A stretch of 24,489 bases of DNA from CAZAQV01 sp964487255 (GCA_964487255.1 CAZAQV010000046.1:1-24489); one strand, 5' to 3'; positions 6,742-15,480 are shown, numbered from the stretch's first letter. Numbers and translations are program-made. Notes: a model not told the origin generated them from the sequence alone.

Positions 6742-8487
6742 GTGGATCCGCGCCTTTCCCTCGCGCTCTCAGCGCACTCGAACCCTGGTGTCTACGCCCT
6801 GCTCCTCGGCTCTGGCGTCTCGCGTGCCGCCAAGATTCCGACCGGTTGGGAGGTCGTGCTCGACCTCATCGGCCGGCTTGCCGCGATGCAAGACGCGGAC
6901 GTTTCCGGTGATCCGGTCGGATGGTACGAACGTGAGTTTGACGAGTCCCCCGATTACTCGAAGATACTCGCCAGACTTGCCCGGCATCCCGATGAACGTC
7001 AGCGGTTGCTTCGCGGCTACTTCGAGCCGTCAGAGGAGGAACGGGAGGAGGGCCTGAAGGAACCGACTGCAGCCCACCGAGCCATCGCGGCCCTCTGCCG
7101 TCGGAAGTACATCCGCGTGATCGTCACGACCAACTTCGACCGCCTTCTCGAGCAGGCTCTGATTGCGGAGGGGCTCCAGCCAACGGTCGTGACTACGGCC
7201 GATGCTGTTCGTGGTGCGCCCCCGCTCGTCCATGCGGACCTCCTCATCGTGAAGATCCACGGTGACTACCTCGACACCCGCATCCGCAACACGACCGGTG
7301 AGCTCGAGTCCTATCCAAAGCCGTTGACGCGTCTCCTTGACCGGGTCTTCGACGAATACGGCCTGGTCGTCTGCGGATGGTCGGCACGGTGGGACCCCGC
7401 ACTCCGCGGCGCAATCGAACGGTGCCAGAACCAACGGTACACGACCTACTGGACAGGAGTGGAAGAGCCAGACGAGAGCCTCCAGGACCTTCTGCGGCTT
7501 CGTCGGGCTGAATTCATCCGGATTGAAGGCGCGGACGAGTTCTTCGAGGATCTAAACGAGAAGATAGGAGCCCTCGAGGAACACGCGCGGCCGCACCCGC
7601 TCTCGGTTCGCACCGCGGTGGCGAGTGCCAAGCGCTACCTCCCCGAGCCTAAGCACGACATACGTCTCCGAGACCTCCTCTTCCACGAAGCCGCGCGGGT
7701 CATCGATGAGGCCGGCGGAGACCGTTTCACCCTCTCCGAGCGACCCAATGCGACCACTATAGTCGCGCGGGTCGAGGCGTATGAAGACCTGACAGAAATA
7801 CTGCGATCTGTGTTCGCTACCGCCTGCTTCTGGGCTGATCGGCGGCATGAGCGAATGCTCACCCGCCTCATCGAAGACATGAGTTCACATCCGTCCACCG
7901 GTGGGAATACTTTCTGGCTCGACCTCCGCTTCTATCCGGCCTTCTTGTTGCTCTACGCTGGCGGCATCGCCGCGGTCGCGAATGGCAAACACGGGGTGCT
8001 GCGCGCTCTGTGGTTGGATCCTGTAGTGCGGCGCGATAACCAATCGGTCCCGGCTGTGCTCGGCTTGGACAGGGAGGACGTCCTCAAGGGCGATCATGCG
8101 AAGGTCCTCCCGGGTATGGAGCGGAAGAGGACTCCGCTCAGCCAATGGATACAGCCTCGACTGCGCGATTCATTGAAGGGAGTCCTACTCCTCGACAAGC
8201 GCTACGAACAAGCGTTCGACCGATTCGAGTATCTCTGGGGGCTGGTTCATGCTGATCTCTACGTTTCGCCATGGCAGGATCAGCGTGTTTGGGGTCCCGT
8301 GGGCAATTTCGCCTGGCGGGGGTGGGGCGCCGATCACCCGTCAGAGGTCATCGGCCGCGAGATTGAGGATTCCGGCCCGGAGTGGCCCCTCCTCAAGGAG
8401 GGCTTCTTCGCCGGAGATCTCGAACGCCTCAAGAAGGCAAAGGCCGCCTTCGACAACTTCTGGCAAGGCTTGAACTTGAGATGGTAA
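6742..8487 (+). CDS. SIR2-domain protein, putative NAD-hydrolysing defence effector
   Basis: The 581-residue protein has an N-terminal SIR2-like domain (about 15-280). Rossmann-type LLGSGVSRAAKIPTGWEV lies at 21-38, TTNFD at 129-133, KIHGD with the expected catalytic His at 173, and VVCGWSARWD at 209-218. Asn131 and His173 are the residues needed for NAD cleavage in SIR2-type defence NADases, and both are present. No zinc-binding Cys set of deacetylase sirtuins is seen. The C-terminal half (about 290-581) is rich in Trp and charged residues and is unfamiliar; it may sense the trigger. GTG at 6742-6744 directly follows the upstream stop with only a weak Shine-Dalgarno, implying translational coupling. 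An abortive-infection role through NAD depletion is likely by family and context but unproven. Confidence 0.88.
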   Translation: MDPRLSLALSAHSNPGVYALLLGSGVSRAAKIPTGWEVVLDLIGRLAAMQDADVSGDPVGWYEREFDESPDYSKILARLARHPDERQRLLRGYFEPSEEEREEGLKEPTAAHRAIAALCRRKYIRVIVTTNFDRLLEQALIAEGLQPTVVTTADAVRGAPPLVHADLLIVKIHGDYLDTRIRNTTGELESYPKPLTRLLDRVFDEYGLVVCGWSARWDPALRGAIERCQNQRYTTYWTGVEEPDESLQDLLRLRRAEFIRIEGADEFFEDLNEKIGALEEHARPHPLSVRTAVASAKRYLPEPKHDIRLRDLLFHEAARVIDEAGGDRFTLSERPNATTIVARVEAYEDLTEILRSVFATACFWADRRHERMLTRLIEDMSSHPSTGGNTFWLDLRFYPAFLLLYAGGIAAVANGKHGVLRALWLDPVVRRDNQSVPAVLGLDREDVLKGDHAKVLPGMERKRTPLSQWIQPRLRDSLKGVLLLDKRYEQAFDRFEYLWGLVHADLYVSPWQDQRVWGPVGNFAWRGWGADHPSEVIGREIEDSGPEWPLLKEGFFAGDLERLKKAKAAFDNFWQGLNLRW

Positions 8488-8542
8488 CAGAATCGGGTCA
8501 GGGCCAGCGACCACTACCCGTGGGCGCCGCGGCTCGCTCGGA

Positions 8543-8947
8543 ATGGTCCTCGGTGACGGTGTGACGGCGATCGACTGGCAGGCGGTTTGGGCGGTCTACA
8601 CTCACATTGTTCGCCCTGCCTACGTCGGGGTGATCCTTGTATTTGCGGCCTTTCTGCTCGCCGAAGCCGCCGGGCCCGTTCCCAGGTCTACGGCGGTCAC
8701 TGGCCAGATTCTCGCTGGCTTGGTGCTCCTGTCGTACGGGTTCATTGCCAGCGAAGATGGCTGTATTGCTGCCACCGTAATCACTGTTCCTACCGGGCTG
8801 CACCTGGTTGCGTCCGCTTTTTCGCGCGCATCATCAGGGAAGTACCGTAGCAGAGACAAGGTACGTTGGCGGTGGAATCTACGCTCCCTGATGGGCCTTG
8901 TCTTATGCCTCCTCACTCTTTGGATCTGCTTCGGAAGGGTGGACTGA
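8543..8947 (+). CDS. Small membrane protein, four predicted TM helices
   Basis: This 134-residue hydrophobic protein has four likely membrane segments at about 26-44, 53-70, 73-93 and 114-131, with a basic loop (RSRDKVRWRWNLR) before the last. I do not recognise a family. It begins 55 bp after the SIR2 stop on the same strand, so it could belong to the same transcript. The start is uncertain: ATG at 8543 lacks a clear Shine-Dalgarno, and GTG at 8561 is an alternative. Its 3' end overlaps the convergent gene at 8903-9298 by 45 bp. Small membrane proteins often accompany cytosolic effectors in defence operons, but nothing here shows such a role directly. Confidence 0.55.
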   Translation: MVLGDGVTAIDWQAVWAVYTHIVRPAYVGVILVFAAFLLAEAAGPVPRSTAVTGQILAGLVLLSYGFIASEDGCIAATVITVPTGLHLVASAFSRASSGKYRSRDKVRWRWNLRSLMGLVLCLLTLWICFGRVD

Positions 8948-9298
8948 GGCCGATACCCCGCGGATCAACTGCCAAAGCGACGTCCCGAGAAGTACCCCCA
9001 GAATCCCGCCACCGAATAGCTGTCTTGCCGGCGGCGCGCCGGGCGAAAGGTGCCCTACGAGGATTCCGGCTAAAACAAATTGCCCGGCGATACCGACGAC
9101 GTGCACGAATACCAGGGACGCCAAATCGGGGACACACCGCCCGAACCGCCACTGAGTGAGGGCCCATACTGCTGAGCAGCCGATCAAATACGTCGTGAGC
9201 ACGAGGGGGAAACGCTGGGAGAACCTTGAAGCTGAGAGCCGGTACAATGTCACGCTGTCAACCGCTCCCAACTCAACACAAGGCCGGCTCGGACCCAC
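8903..9298 (-). CDS. Small membrane protein, three predicted TM helices
   Basis: The frame encodes up to 131 residues with three strong hydrophobic segments at about 30-48, 59-82 and 93-113 and a short hydrophilic tail. The alternating Leu/Val/Gly/Ala segments and sensible loops look coding, whereas the opposite strand here gives only Arg/Pro-rich peptides. The first possible start is GTG at 9296-9298 without a clear ribosome binding site; a later start before the first hydrophobic segment (around residue 30) is possible. No family is recognised. It converges on, and overlaps by 45 bp, the membrane protein gene at 8543-8947. Confidence 0.5.
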   Translation of the reverse strand: MGPSRPCVELGAVDSVTLYRLSASRFSQRFPLVLTTYLIGCSAVWALTQWRFGRCVPDLASLVFVHVVGIAGQFVLAGILVGHLSPGAPPARQLFGGGILGVLLGTSLWQLIRGVSASVHPSEADPKSEEA

Positions 9299-9559
9299 GT
9301 TCGGAGGCTGAGCATAGCCGTTGGCTCTACCTTCCGCCTGCCGGTGCAGAGTCGCATTGTGACAGGCCCTTCACGATGTGCCGGCCGCTTGACTTCACCA
9401 GGCCGGATTGGAGTGCAGCGGGTGATGCGGGCACTGTCAGAGGCCCCTGCTACCCTCCGACCATAGCGAGGGTGGCTACGGCTTGCGGAACCGACCTGCC
9501 GTCCAAACCTTCGAGCTAATGATGCGGATAGGCTGAAGCCTTCAACGCCGAGGGGTTAC

Positions 9560-11122
9560 ATGGACAGGCGTGGATTCTACGCTGGTGGGGCGCTGACGAT
9601 CATCCTGCTCGCGAGCGGGATTGGGTACTGGGGCTACCAGGGAACACCGTCCTACGCGATGGGCCAAATCGAGTCCGCCGTTGAGCATGGAAACCGGCTG
9701 CGCTTTCAGCAGTACGTCGATCTCGACCGGTTTCTTCCTACTGCCGTCGATCAGCTGATGAGCCAGTCGGTCATGGATCAGGCGACCGACGACAACGCGA
9801 GCGGCTTCGAGGCACTCGGTAGCGCCCTCGGCACGGCTTTGGCGGACCAGTTCAAGCCAGCGCTCGTCCAGATGCTGCGGAGCGCGGTCCTGGAAGGAGT
9901 GGAGAATGGGCGACTCGACCGGCTCTTCGCGGAGGACAGCGCAGGAGCGGCGGAGGCTGAGATTGACGTTGCCGAGATCGGCGCGTCCACCGGGGCGACA
10001 CCGCAGAGTTTCGTTGGCATTGGTGAAATCACCAAGGAAGGTGATGTCGCACTCGTGGAACTGCGATTCGAGCAGGCCCACCTCGACACCACGGCTGCAC
10101 TTCACCTTCGCATGGAACGTGAGGCCCGAAGGTGGCGGGTTGTTGAGCCGGAGAACCTCGACTCCTACCTCCGGACCATCAAGAGCCTCCAGGCGGCCCA
10201 CCTCGCTGAATTGAACGCAGAACAGAAATCCGAGGTTGAGCGGCACGTGCGGATCGGCAGCCCCGTGAGGTCCGCCGAACGGCTGTTCACGATGACGATG
10301 TATGAGGTCGGCGTGCCGGTGACCAACATCGGACGAGCACCCATCCACCTACGCTTCGCATGGCTGAAGGCCCCTGGGGCTGATGGGCCTGCGGAGATCC
10401 TTCTCGCGGAGGCCGACCGCCTCGAACCCGGTGACTCGACCACCCTGTCGGCTACGCTGGTGGATCGGAACGCCTCGGTTGATCCGGCATTCCGATCCGG
10501 CGACCCCAGGTCCCTCGAAGTCGAGATCTCCTTCGTCGTCGGCGAGGAGGGCAGCGCGCGGTACGTCGGCCCGTACGGGAGTTGGGAGAACTACCTGGCC
10601 CGGATGGACGATCCGGCGGGCTTTGCTGACCGGATCCTCGCCCAGCGCGTCCGCCGAGGGGACACCGATGTTAATGACCTGCTCGGCCGCGCCGAGACGG
10701 GCCCCTGGATGGTCAACGAAGACACAAATCCGTTGGACGACAGCCCCATCGTCACCCTGATCAATACCGCGAACGAGGGCCGGGCGCGGTTTGGCGATGC
10801 CCCTTCGCTCGTGCTCCGGTGCCGGGACAACCGGACCGAGGTGTACATCAACTGGAGCGACTATCTCGGCTCGGATGGCCCGCTGGTTAGCTATCGTGTG
10901 GGAGACGGCGACATGCAGCGACGGCGCTGGAGCCTGAGCACTGACAACCGAGCGACGTTCTTTCCTGGGAACGACATCCAGTTGATCCGAGACCTGTCCG
11001 AAGCCAACCGCTTCGTGGCCCAGGTGACGCCTTACAGCGAGTCTCCCGTGACGGCAGTCTTCGGGCTTGAGGGGTTGGCCGAGCACGTTGGGAAGCTCCA
11101 GGCGGCCTGCAACTGGAACTGA
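9560..11122 (+). CDS. Membrane-anchored DUF2939 / VasI(TagO)-like protein
   Basis: The 520-residue protein starts with a TM anchor (about 9-25) followed by a DUF2939-like region (about 27-205) with the typical opening TPSYAMGQIESAVEHGN and QQYVDLDRFLPTAVDQLM. A middle part (about 240-335) looks like a beta-rich domain. The C-terminus (about 376-520) resembles the type VI secretion accessory protein VasI/TagO: GPWMVNEDTNPLDDS, then SLVLRCRDNRTEVYINW, RWSLSTDNRATFFP, and VTPYSESPVTAVFGLEGL ending in ACNWN. ATG at 9560 follows an AGGGG Shine-Dalgarno (9551-9555) at good spacing. No type VI secretion gene is seen nearby, so the VasI-like domain probably serves a general envelope role here. The 260 bp upstream hold nothing I recognise. 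Confidence 0.85.
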   Translation: MDRRGFYAGGALTIILLASGIGYWGYQGTPSYAMGQIESAVEHGNRLRFQQYVDLDRFLPTAVDQLMSQSVMDQATDDNASGFEALGSALGTALADQFKPALVQMLRSAVLEGVENGRLDRLFAEDSAGAAEAEIDVAEIGASTGATPQSFVGIGEITKEGDVALVELRFEQAHLDTTAALHLRMEREARRWRVVEPENLDSYLRTIKSLQAAHLAELNAEQKSEVERHVRIGSPVRSAERLFTMTMYEVGVPVTNIGRAPIHLRFAWLKAPGADGPAEILLAEADRLEPGDSTTLSATLVDRNASVDPAFRSGDPRSLEVEISFVVGEEGSARYVGPYGSWENYLARMDDPAGFADRILAQRVRRGDTDVNDLLGRAETGPWMVNEDTNPLDDSPIVTLINTANEGRARFGDAPSLVLRCRDNRTEVYINWSDYLGSDGPLVSYRVGDGDMQRRRWSLSTDNRATFFPGNDIQLIRDLSEANRFVAQVTPYSESPVTAVFGLEGLAEHVGKLQAACNWN

Positions 11123-11292
11123 GCGACGCTCGCGCACCGCTTCCGTCCTCCGTCAGCTACTGATCGAATCTCCACACTTTAGGTTGGCTTGGGCCTTCCG
11201 AGATAGCTGGGCCAGGGACCCGGGTCGCTCCGGTTGAAACGATCGGTCGTCCCATTGCACAAGTGGCCGCAACATTTCGGCCCTTGCCGCCG

Positions 11293-11360
11293 GCCAGCGT
11301 CCGGGCCGGGAACGCCCGGAGGACCGAGGCGGGTCCCGCTACCTCTCCCCGGACGCTGGC
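11293..11360. repeat. 13-bp perfect inverted repeat spanning a gene end
   Basis: GCCAGCGTCCGGG (11293-11305) and CCCGGACGCTGGC (11348-11360) are exact inverted copies separated by 42 bp. The right arm lies inside the last codons of the lipoprotein gene that ends at 11339; the left arm is beyond its stop. A smaller GC hairpin (CCGGGCG/CGCCCGG-like) lies within the loop. It could fold as a long 3' hairpin protecting or ending the minus-strand transcript, but no T-run follows. Confidence 0.4.
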
Positions 11361-12601
11361 GGCTTCGAGAGCCGATACGCCACCACCGTCGCGACCCCTA
11401 AGGAGTCCCGATGGGTCGCCACGAGCCGCCCCGTCTCGAACCAAAAGGGAGGCCCTACCCCCGACGGGAGGACGAGCGCGCCCTCATATGCACCCCGAAC
11501 CGAGAAGACGCGGAGAACGAAGTCGTGCTCCCCGATCCGCGGCTCTCCGGCCGGCGTGGAGAGCGCGCCCTGCTGGAGCGCGAAGACGGAGTCGGCCACG
11601 CCGACCATGACCGAGTAGAGGCGGTAGTGTTCTCCCACGTCCCGTCGGGAGGTGGCTGAGCCTCCGGCCACCCTGGCGAAGCCGTCGAGGACGGCCTGCT
11701 TCTCTGATTCGGGGATGGGCGCCCGCTCCATGGGGATGCGGAGGATGCCGAGGAGCTCGCCGTCTTCGGCCCAGTGGAGGAAGCGACCTCGGTCGCTCCG
11801 GCCGGACACGACGCCGGCGCTTCCCACCGGCGCGAACCAGCTCATGGGCGCCAAGATCTCGGGGCGGTCCACATTCCGTCGCCGCGAGGCCACCCGAGGC
11901 TCCATGGGGGCCACGAAGTCCACGAGCCCGGCCCCGGGGTCCAGGCGGCCCACGCTGTCCCGGAGGACCAGGGGCCCTTCGCTCTCCTCGAAGAAGATCT
12001 TCCAGAACCACGGCCGGTGCGTTGCGGGATCGAGGAACGCCACACCGCCACCCCCGGGGATCTGGACACGCCGTTCCTCCAGGAGCTCCCCGCCGAGGCC
12101 GAAGCGGGAGAGGCGCTGGTTACCCGGGTCCAGGACCCAGATCGACTGGGGATCCGCCGGCCAGAGGAGCGCGTTGGAGCTGAGGATCTGGCCTGGGCCC
12201 TCCCCCCGCTCGCCGAAGCGGTGTAGAACCCGCCGCTCCTCCGGGGCGACGTGTACGAGGCGGGGTTCGCCGGCGTCCAGGATGACGAGAGTCCCGTCCT
12301 TGAGGCGGGTGTAGCCCTGTGGACGATAAACGAGGGGCGCCGCACCCGGAGAGGGGGAGCCGGTGGGCAGCTGCCACTCAAGCTCGAGACCCCAGCGGTG
12401 GGCCTTGTCGTCCCAGGACGGGAGCGCGGTGAGGGTGTGAACGGCGATCCCAGCGCTGTCGGTGGTGACTACGTCGGGGAAGGCCGGCGCCTCCGCACCA
12501 CACCCCGACCCGAGGGCCACCGCCACGACGATCGCAGCGCGCCAGAACACGTCAGCGCTGCAGCCGGTGGCCCCCCGCCCGCTGCACACCGCGCTCTTCA
12601 A
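11339..12601 (-). CDS. Putative lipoprotein, beta-propeller (NHL/6-bladed) family
   Basis: This exported protein has a hydrophobic segment AAIVVAVALGSGC ending in a probable lipidation Cys, then TTDSAGIAVHTL, a motif also present in the array gene at 19891. The body has recurring strands of the type DGTLVILDAGEPRLVHV, GERGEGPGQ and SIWVLDPGNQRLSRFGLGGELL, typical blades of NHL/6-bladed propellers. TTG at 12599-12601 gives 420 residues but places the Cys at 34; GTG at 12548-12550 would give a more usual 16-residue signal before the Cys. It is clearly more GC-rich than the propeller genes that follow. Ligand and role are unknown. It heads the array by position but lies 241 bp from its neighbour, so it may have its own promoter. 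Confidence 0.82.
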   Translation of the reverse strand: MKSAVCSGRGATGCSADVFWRAAIVVAVALGSGCGAEAPAFPDVVTTDSAGIAVHTLTALPSWDDKAHRWGLELEWQLPTGSPSPGAAPLVYRPQGYTRLKDGTLVILDAGEPRLVHVAPEERRVLHRFGERGEGPGQILSSNALLWPADPQSIWVLDPGNQRLSRFGLGGELLEERRVQIPGGGGVAFLDPATHRPWFWKIFFEESEGPLVLRDSVGRLDPGAGLVDFVAPMEPRVASRRRNVDRPEILAPMSWFAPVGSAGVVSGRSDRGRFLHWAEDGELLGILRIPMERAPIPESEKQAVLDGFARVAGGSATSRRDVGEHYRLYSVMVGVADSVFALQQGALSTPAGEPRIGEHDFVLRVFSVRGAYEGALVLPSGVGPPFWFETGRLVATHRDSLGVATVVAYRLSKPPASGER

Positions 12602-12842
12602 TGGTGATCCCCGCCGCTCTCGATCTCCACCCGGTCATCCGTTCGGGCGCTCGCACGAGGTCCGAGGGTGGAGCGCTCTGGCTCAGTCGCGGTCTCGAAG
12701 ACCCAGGGGCGGACGAGCTGCCCCACCCTCGCCAACTTCCGTCTCCCCTTCGAGAGATACAAGGGGCCCGAAGAGGATCCCCAGGCTCCGAAGGGGCCTC
12801 AGCGCCATCTGCCGCCCCCACGTTTGAGCCCCGCCGAGGGCT

Positions 12843-14003
12843 TCACCGGCCACGACTTTCAAAGTTGAAGGCGACCAATTGAGGAACGCCCGCGTCATCA
12901 ATAGAGGCGGCGTACAGGCGGTCCCCGTGCCACACTGGCGCTACGTCGAGCTGGACGTCCACAGGAAAGCGAACGGATCCCAGGAACTCTCCAGATACAG
13001 CGAAGATCTCCGCACCTCGGCCAACCGGACGACCATCCAGAGCGGAGAAGACCAGGATCCTCCCGTCGGGATGAGCCACGATACGATCGATGGTCGCCTT
13101 CTGATCGGGGATCTCGCTCGCTCCAAACTCTGGACGTCCGAAACGTGCCGCATTCTCGTTGTACACGTCGAGGATGGAGTCCTTCTCATGGTCCGTTACC
13201 GCCTGCGTAGGAAACCCGTTCAGTTGGAGAACCATGAGGGTATCCCCTTCGGGCGTTCGTTTAGTGATCTGATAGGATCGGCTGTTGGCCGACCAAACCG
13301 CCCCGTTGACGTCCTGGGCGATGACCGTCCTATTCTCATAGGGTCTCCGGCGCCCCCCGACGGCATCTACAGGTCCAGTAATTGGCGGTAGCGAATCCCA
13401 CCCGCCCCCATCAGTAGCCAGCCGAATTGGCCGAAGGATGGCGACGTCTCCGGGATCACGACCACTGCGGTTGGGGAGCTCGGCCGCCCAGTCATAGACG
13501 AATCCATCTGTCTTCGGTCCTCCGGGCCATGGAAGAACAACTGAATTGGTGGGGCGGCGGACCGTGTTTAGGACAGCTCCTACCGAGTCGAACTGAACCA
13601 GCTTCTGGTTGCCGGGATCGTACACCCACACCCGCCCCGCTGAGTCCACTGACACTCCCACTGGGGTCTCAAAATCGCCCGGGCCCTCCCCTGGTCCCCC
13701 GATCGTCCGAACAGGTTGTCCCGCTGCGGTGAAGACCCTCACCTCACTGGCTTGGAGGTCTGTTACGAGGATCTGTTGGTCAGGGCCCACCGCGACTGCG
13801 CCAAGCCGCCCAAAAACCTCCATCGGGTCGCCGTCAAGCCTTCCGAGCGAGATGGAGACTCGAGCTTCCTGAGGAGTCGATCCTTCAGTCCAGTCGCTCG
13901 TTACCACGTCCCGACCGGCTTCGTCGGAGGCGTCGGGCCCGCAGCCTGATGCACCCAGAGCTACAGCGATGGCCATCGCTGCTGTCACCGACAACCGATT
14001 CAT
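12843..14003 (-). CDS. Putative lipoprotein, 6-bladed beta-propeller family
   Basis: The 386-residue precursor starts MNRLSVTAAMAIAVALGASGC, a signal peptide with lipobox ASGC (Cys21). Propeller repeats follow: GAVAVGPDQQILVTDLQASEVRVF, GGPGEGPGDFETPVGVSV and GRVWVYDPGNQKLVQFDSVG are successive blade strands. The C-terminal part has IVAHPDGRILVFSALDGR and a last blade ending LVAFNFESRGR. ATG at 14001-14003 is preceded by GGAGGGG at 5-base spacing, so the start is secure. Such proteins bind or display ligands on the outer surface or in the periplasm; the ligand is not predictable. The gene has its own likely promoter upstream (about 14056-14087). Confidence 0.87.
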   Translation of the reverse strand: MNRLSVTAAMAIAVALGASGCGPDASDEAGRDVVTSDWTEGSTPQEARVSISLGRLDGDPMEVFGRLGAVAVGPDQQILVTDLQASEVRVFTAAGQPVRTIGGPGEGPGDFETPVGVSVDSAGRVWVYDPGNQKLVQFDSVGAVLNTVRRPTNSVVLPWPGGPKTDGFVYDWAAELPNRSGRDPGDVAILRPIRLATDGGGWDSLPPITGPVDAVGGRRRPYENRTVIAQDVNGAVWSANSRSYQITKRTPEGDTLMVLQLNGFPTQAVTDHEKDSILDVYNENAARFGRPEFGASEIPDQKATIDRIVAHPDGRILVFSALDGRPVGRGAEIFAVSGEFLGSVRFPVDVQLDVAPVWHGDRLYAASIDDAGVPQLVAFNFESRGR

Positions 14004-14055
14004 CGCAACCCCTCCATCCAGTCCCGAAGTTCACATCGACGCGATGCCAGGGGCC

Positions 14056-14087
14056 ACTATAGCGTGTAAGGTCTGGTCACCACCAGA
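14056..14087 (-). promoter_or_regulatory. Possible promoter and dyad upstream of the lipoprotein gene at 12843
   Basis: On the minus strand TATAGT (plus 14056-14061) makes a good -10 box. In the -35 area is a dyad TCTGGT-CACC-ACCAGA (14072-14087), where an activator or repressor could bind. The -35 hexamer itself is poor. It lies about 55 bp upstream of the ATG at 14003. Confidence 0.3.
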
Positions 14088-14157
14088 TCGGTGCCGCGCC
14101 TGCCGGGACCGCATCCAGAAGACGGCGATCATGGGCAACGCCAGGCGCGTGGTCCAT

Positions 14158-15414
14158 TCAGTTCACCTCCCCGATGCCACTCAGCTCGGGCACCTCGTAT
14201 CGCCGGATGGACTGGACCCCCAGCTCATCTTCGGCCAAGGCCCACAGCGTATCGCCTCGGATTACCACGCCCCGTTCGGTGGGAAACCCGCTGAACCGCG
14301 CCTCTGCGGGGAGCCGAACGGTCGCCAGCCATCGACCCTCTGCTCCGAATACGTCGAACGAACCTGTCGATGCGATTCGATACCTGCCGGTCTCACCAAG
14401 GCGATCCTGGAGCGCTGGTGCGAGCTCCCGCCAGACTCCGGGCTGGTTGGGCCAGACCCAGGTCCGGCCGTCGCCGGGCAGGAGAATCCGAGCATAGGCC
14501 GGGCGCTCGCGGGGGATGTCGCGGGTACCGGCTTGGCCGCTCATGTGCTCCTGCTCTTGGTCACTCATGACCAGCGGGGACCAACTCCGATTGATCCGCA
14601 CCACCCCGCCGCCGGGGCGGTACACGTCAAGGCTGTAGTCCTCCGGGCAGCCCACCGCCAGGGAGCCCGCCGACCCGAGGGCCCAGGTGGTCTTGGGGAC
14701 AAAGGGCTCGCGTGAGTCTTCCCAGTAGCCCGCACGGAACTCACCGGTGGAAAGGGTTTCACACGCGGAGGCAGCGCTCGCCGGCGTGAAGATGGTATCG
14801 GGGAAGTCTCCGGCCGCTGCGTCGACCTGCAGAAACGTGGGCCGAGGATGGGGGATTGGGCCCCGGCCTGGGGACGAGGGGTGGACTCCCATCCACAGCG
14901 TACCGTCCTGCCGGTACAGGAGGCCCCCATCCACGTAGCGGGGTCGGAGCTTCGGACGCCGTACGCCGGTGACCGCACCGGACTCCAGGTCGAAGACCCT
15001 TACCTGGCCGTTGGTGAGGTCTACCGCCGCCAGCTCACCCCCAGCGCTCGCTGCCATCGCCTGCACATAACCCACTTCCGTGGGTCCGCGACCATCTCTG
15101 GCGACGTACCCGAGGAATTCCCCACCGGGACTGAATCGACGGATCCCGTCGTCGCGATCGTGGACGAAGATCGAGCCATCGGGACCGGTCGTGAACGCGA
15201 GGACGTCCGAGAACACTTGCTCCAGCGGACCGTTCAATTGCCCGACGCGCATGATCTCGCGTGGCACGAGCGTATCGGGAATCGCGGGGGCGGAGTTGCG
15301 CACGACCAGGGTGTCCCCGATCTGCGTGGAGGTCTGGGGTGGCACGGGGGTGGAGCAGGCTGCTCCGGTAGAGACCAGCACCATCAGCAAGCCGGTTCGA
15401 GCGCCAGGCAGCAT
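14158..15414 (-). CDS. Putative lipoprotein, 6-bladed beta-propeller family
   Basis: The 418-residue precursor starts MLPGARTGLLMVLVSTGAAC with lipobox GAAC (Cys20). The mature part has propeller strands such as VLAFTTGPDGSIFVHDRDDG, IRRFSPGGEFLGYVARDGRG and ELAAVDLTNGQVRVFDLESG. Later come a Pro-rich loop (PSSPGRGPIPHPRP) and a final blade DTLWALAEDELGVQSIRRYEV, an ending also seen in the neighbour at 15591 (EDEWGLQTLRRYPL). The ATG at 15412-15414 has no clear Shine-Dalgarno, so translation may be weak or the start slightly different. The similar C-terminal ending suggests common descent with the neighbour, although the rest has diverged strongly. Function is unknown. Confidence 0.85.
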   Translation of the reverse strand: MLPGARTGLLMVLVSTGAACSTPVPPQTSTQIGDTLVVRNSAPAIPDTLVPREIMRVGQLNGPLEQVFSDVLAFTTGPDGSIFVHDRDDGIRRFSPGGEFLGYVARDGRGPTEVGYVQAMAASAGGELAAVDLTNGQVRVFDLESGAVTGVRRPKLRPRYVDGGLLYRQDGTLWMGVHPSSPGRGPIPHPRPTFLQVDAAAGDFPDTIFTPASAASACETLSTGEFRAGYWEDSREPFVPKTTWALGSAGSLAVGCPEDYSLDVYRPGGGVVRINRSWSPLVMSDQEQEHMSGQAGTRDIPRERPAYARILLPGDGRTWVWPNQPGVWRELAPALQDRLGETGRYRIASTGSFDVFGAEGRWLATVRLPAEARFSGFPTERGVVIRGDTLWALAEDELGVQSIRRYEVPELSGIGEVN

Positions 15415-15462
15415 GTCTATTGCCGATTAGGGGAGAGGGGCCGAACCTGCTCTGGGCCCTCG

Positions 15463-15480
15463 CTACTATGTATGTAGTAG
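15463..15480. promoter_or_regulatory. Dyad upstream of the lipoprotein gene at 14158
   Basis: CTACTA (15463-15468) and TAGTAG (15475-15480) form a 6-bp inverted repeat around TGTATG in an otherwise GC-rich region, about 50 bp upstream of the start at 15414. The AT-rich content and position suit a promoter or operator; TACATA and CATAGT on the minus strand are possible -10 boxes. No good -35 is seen. Confidence 0.3.

Noticed and set aside
9226..9519. A 97-codon plus-strand frame upstream of the DUF2939/VasI-like gene
   Set aside because: Composition is not protein-like, no ribosome binding site is present, and it overlaps the more convincing minus-strand membrane protein gene.
13701..13714. 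TCCGAACAG copy matching the possible transposon-end repeat
   Set aside because: It lies inside a propeller coding sequence, far from any terminus-like sequence, and is probably a chance match.
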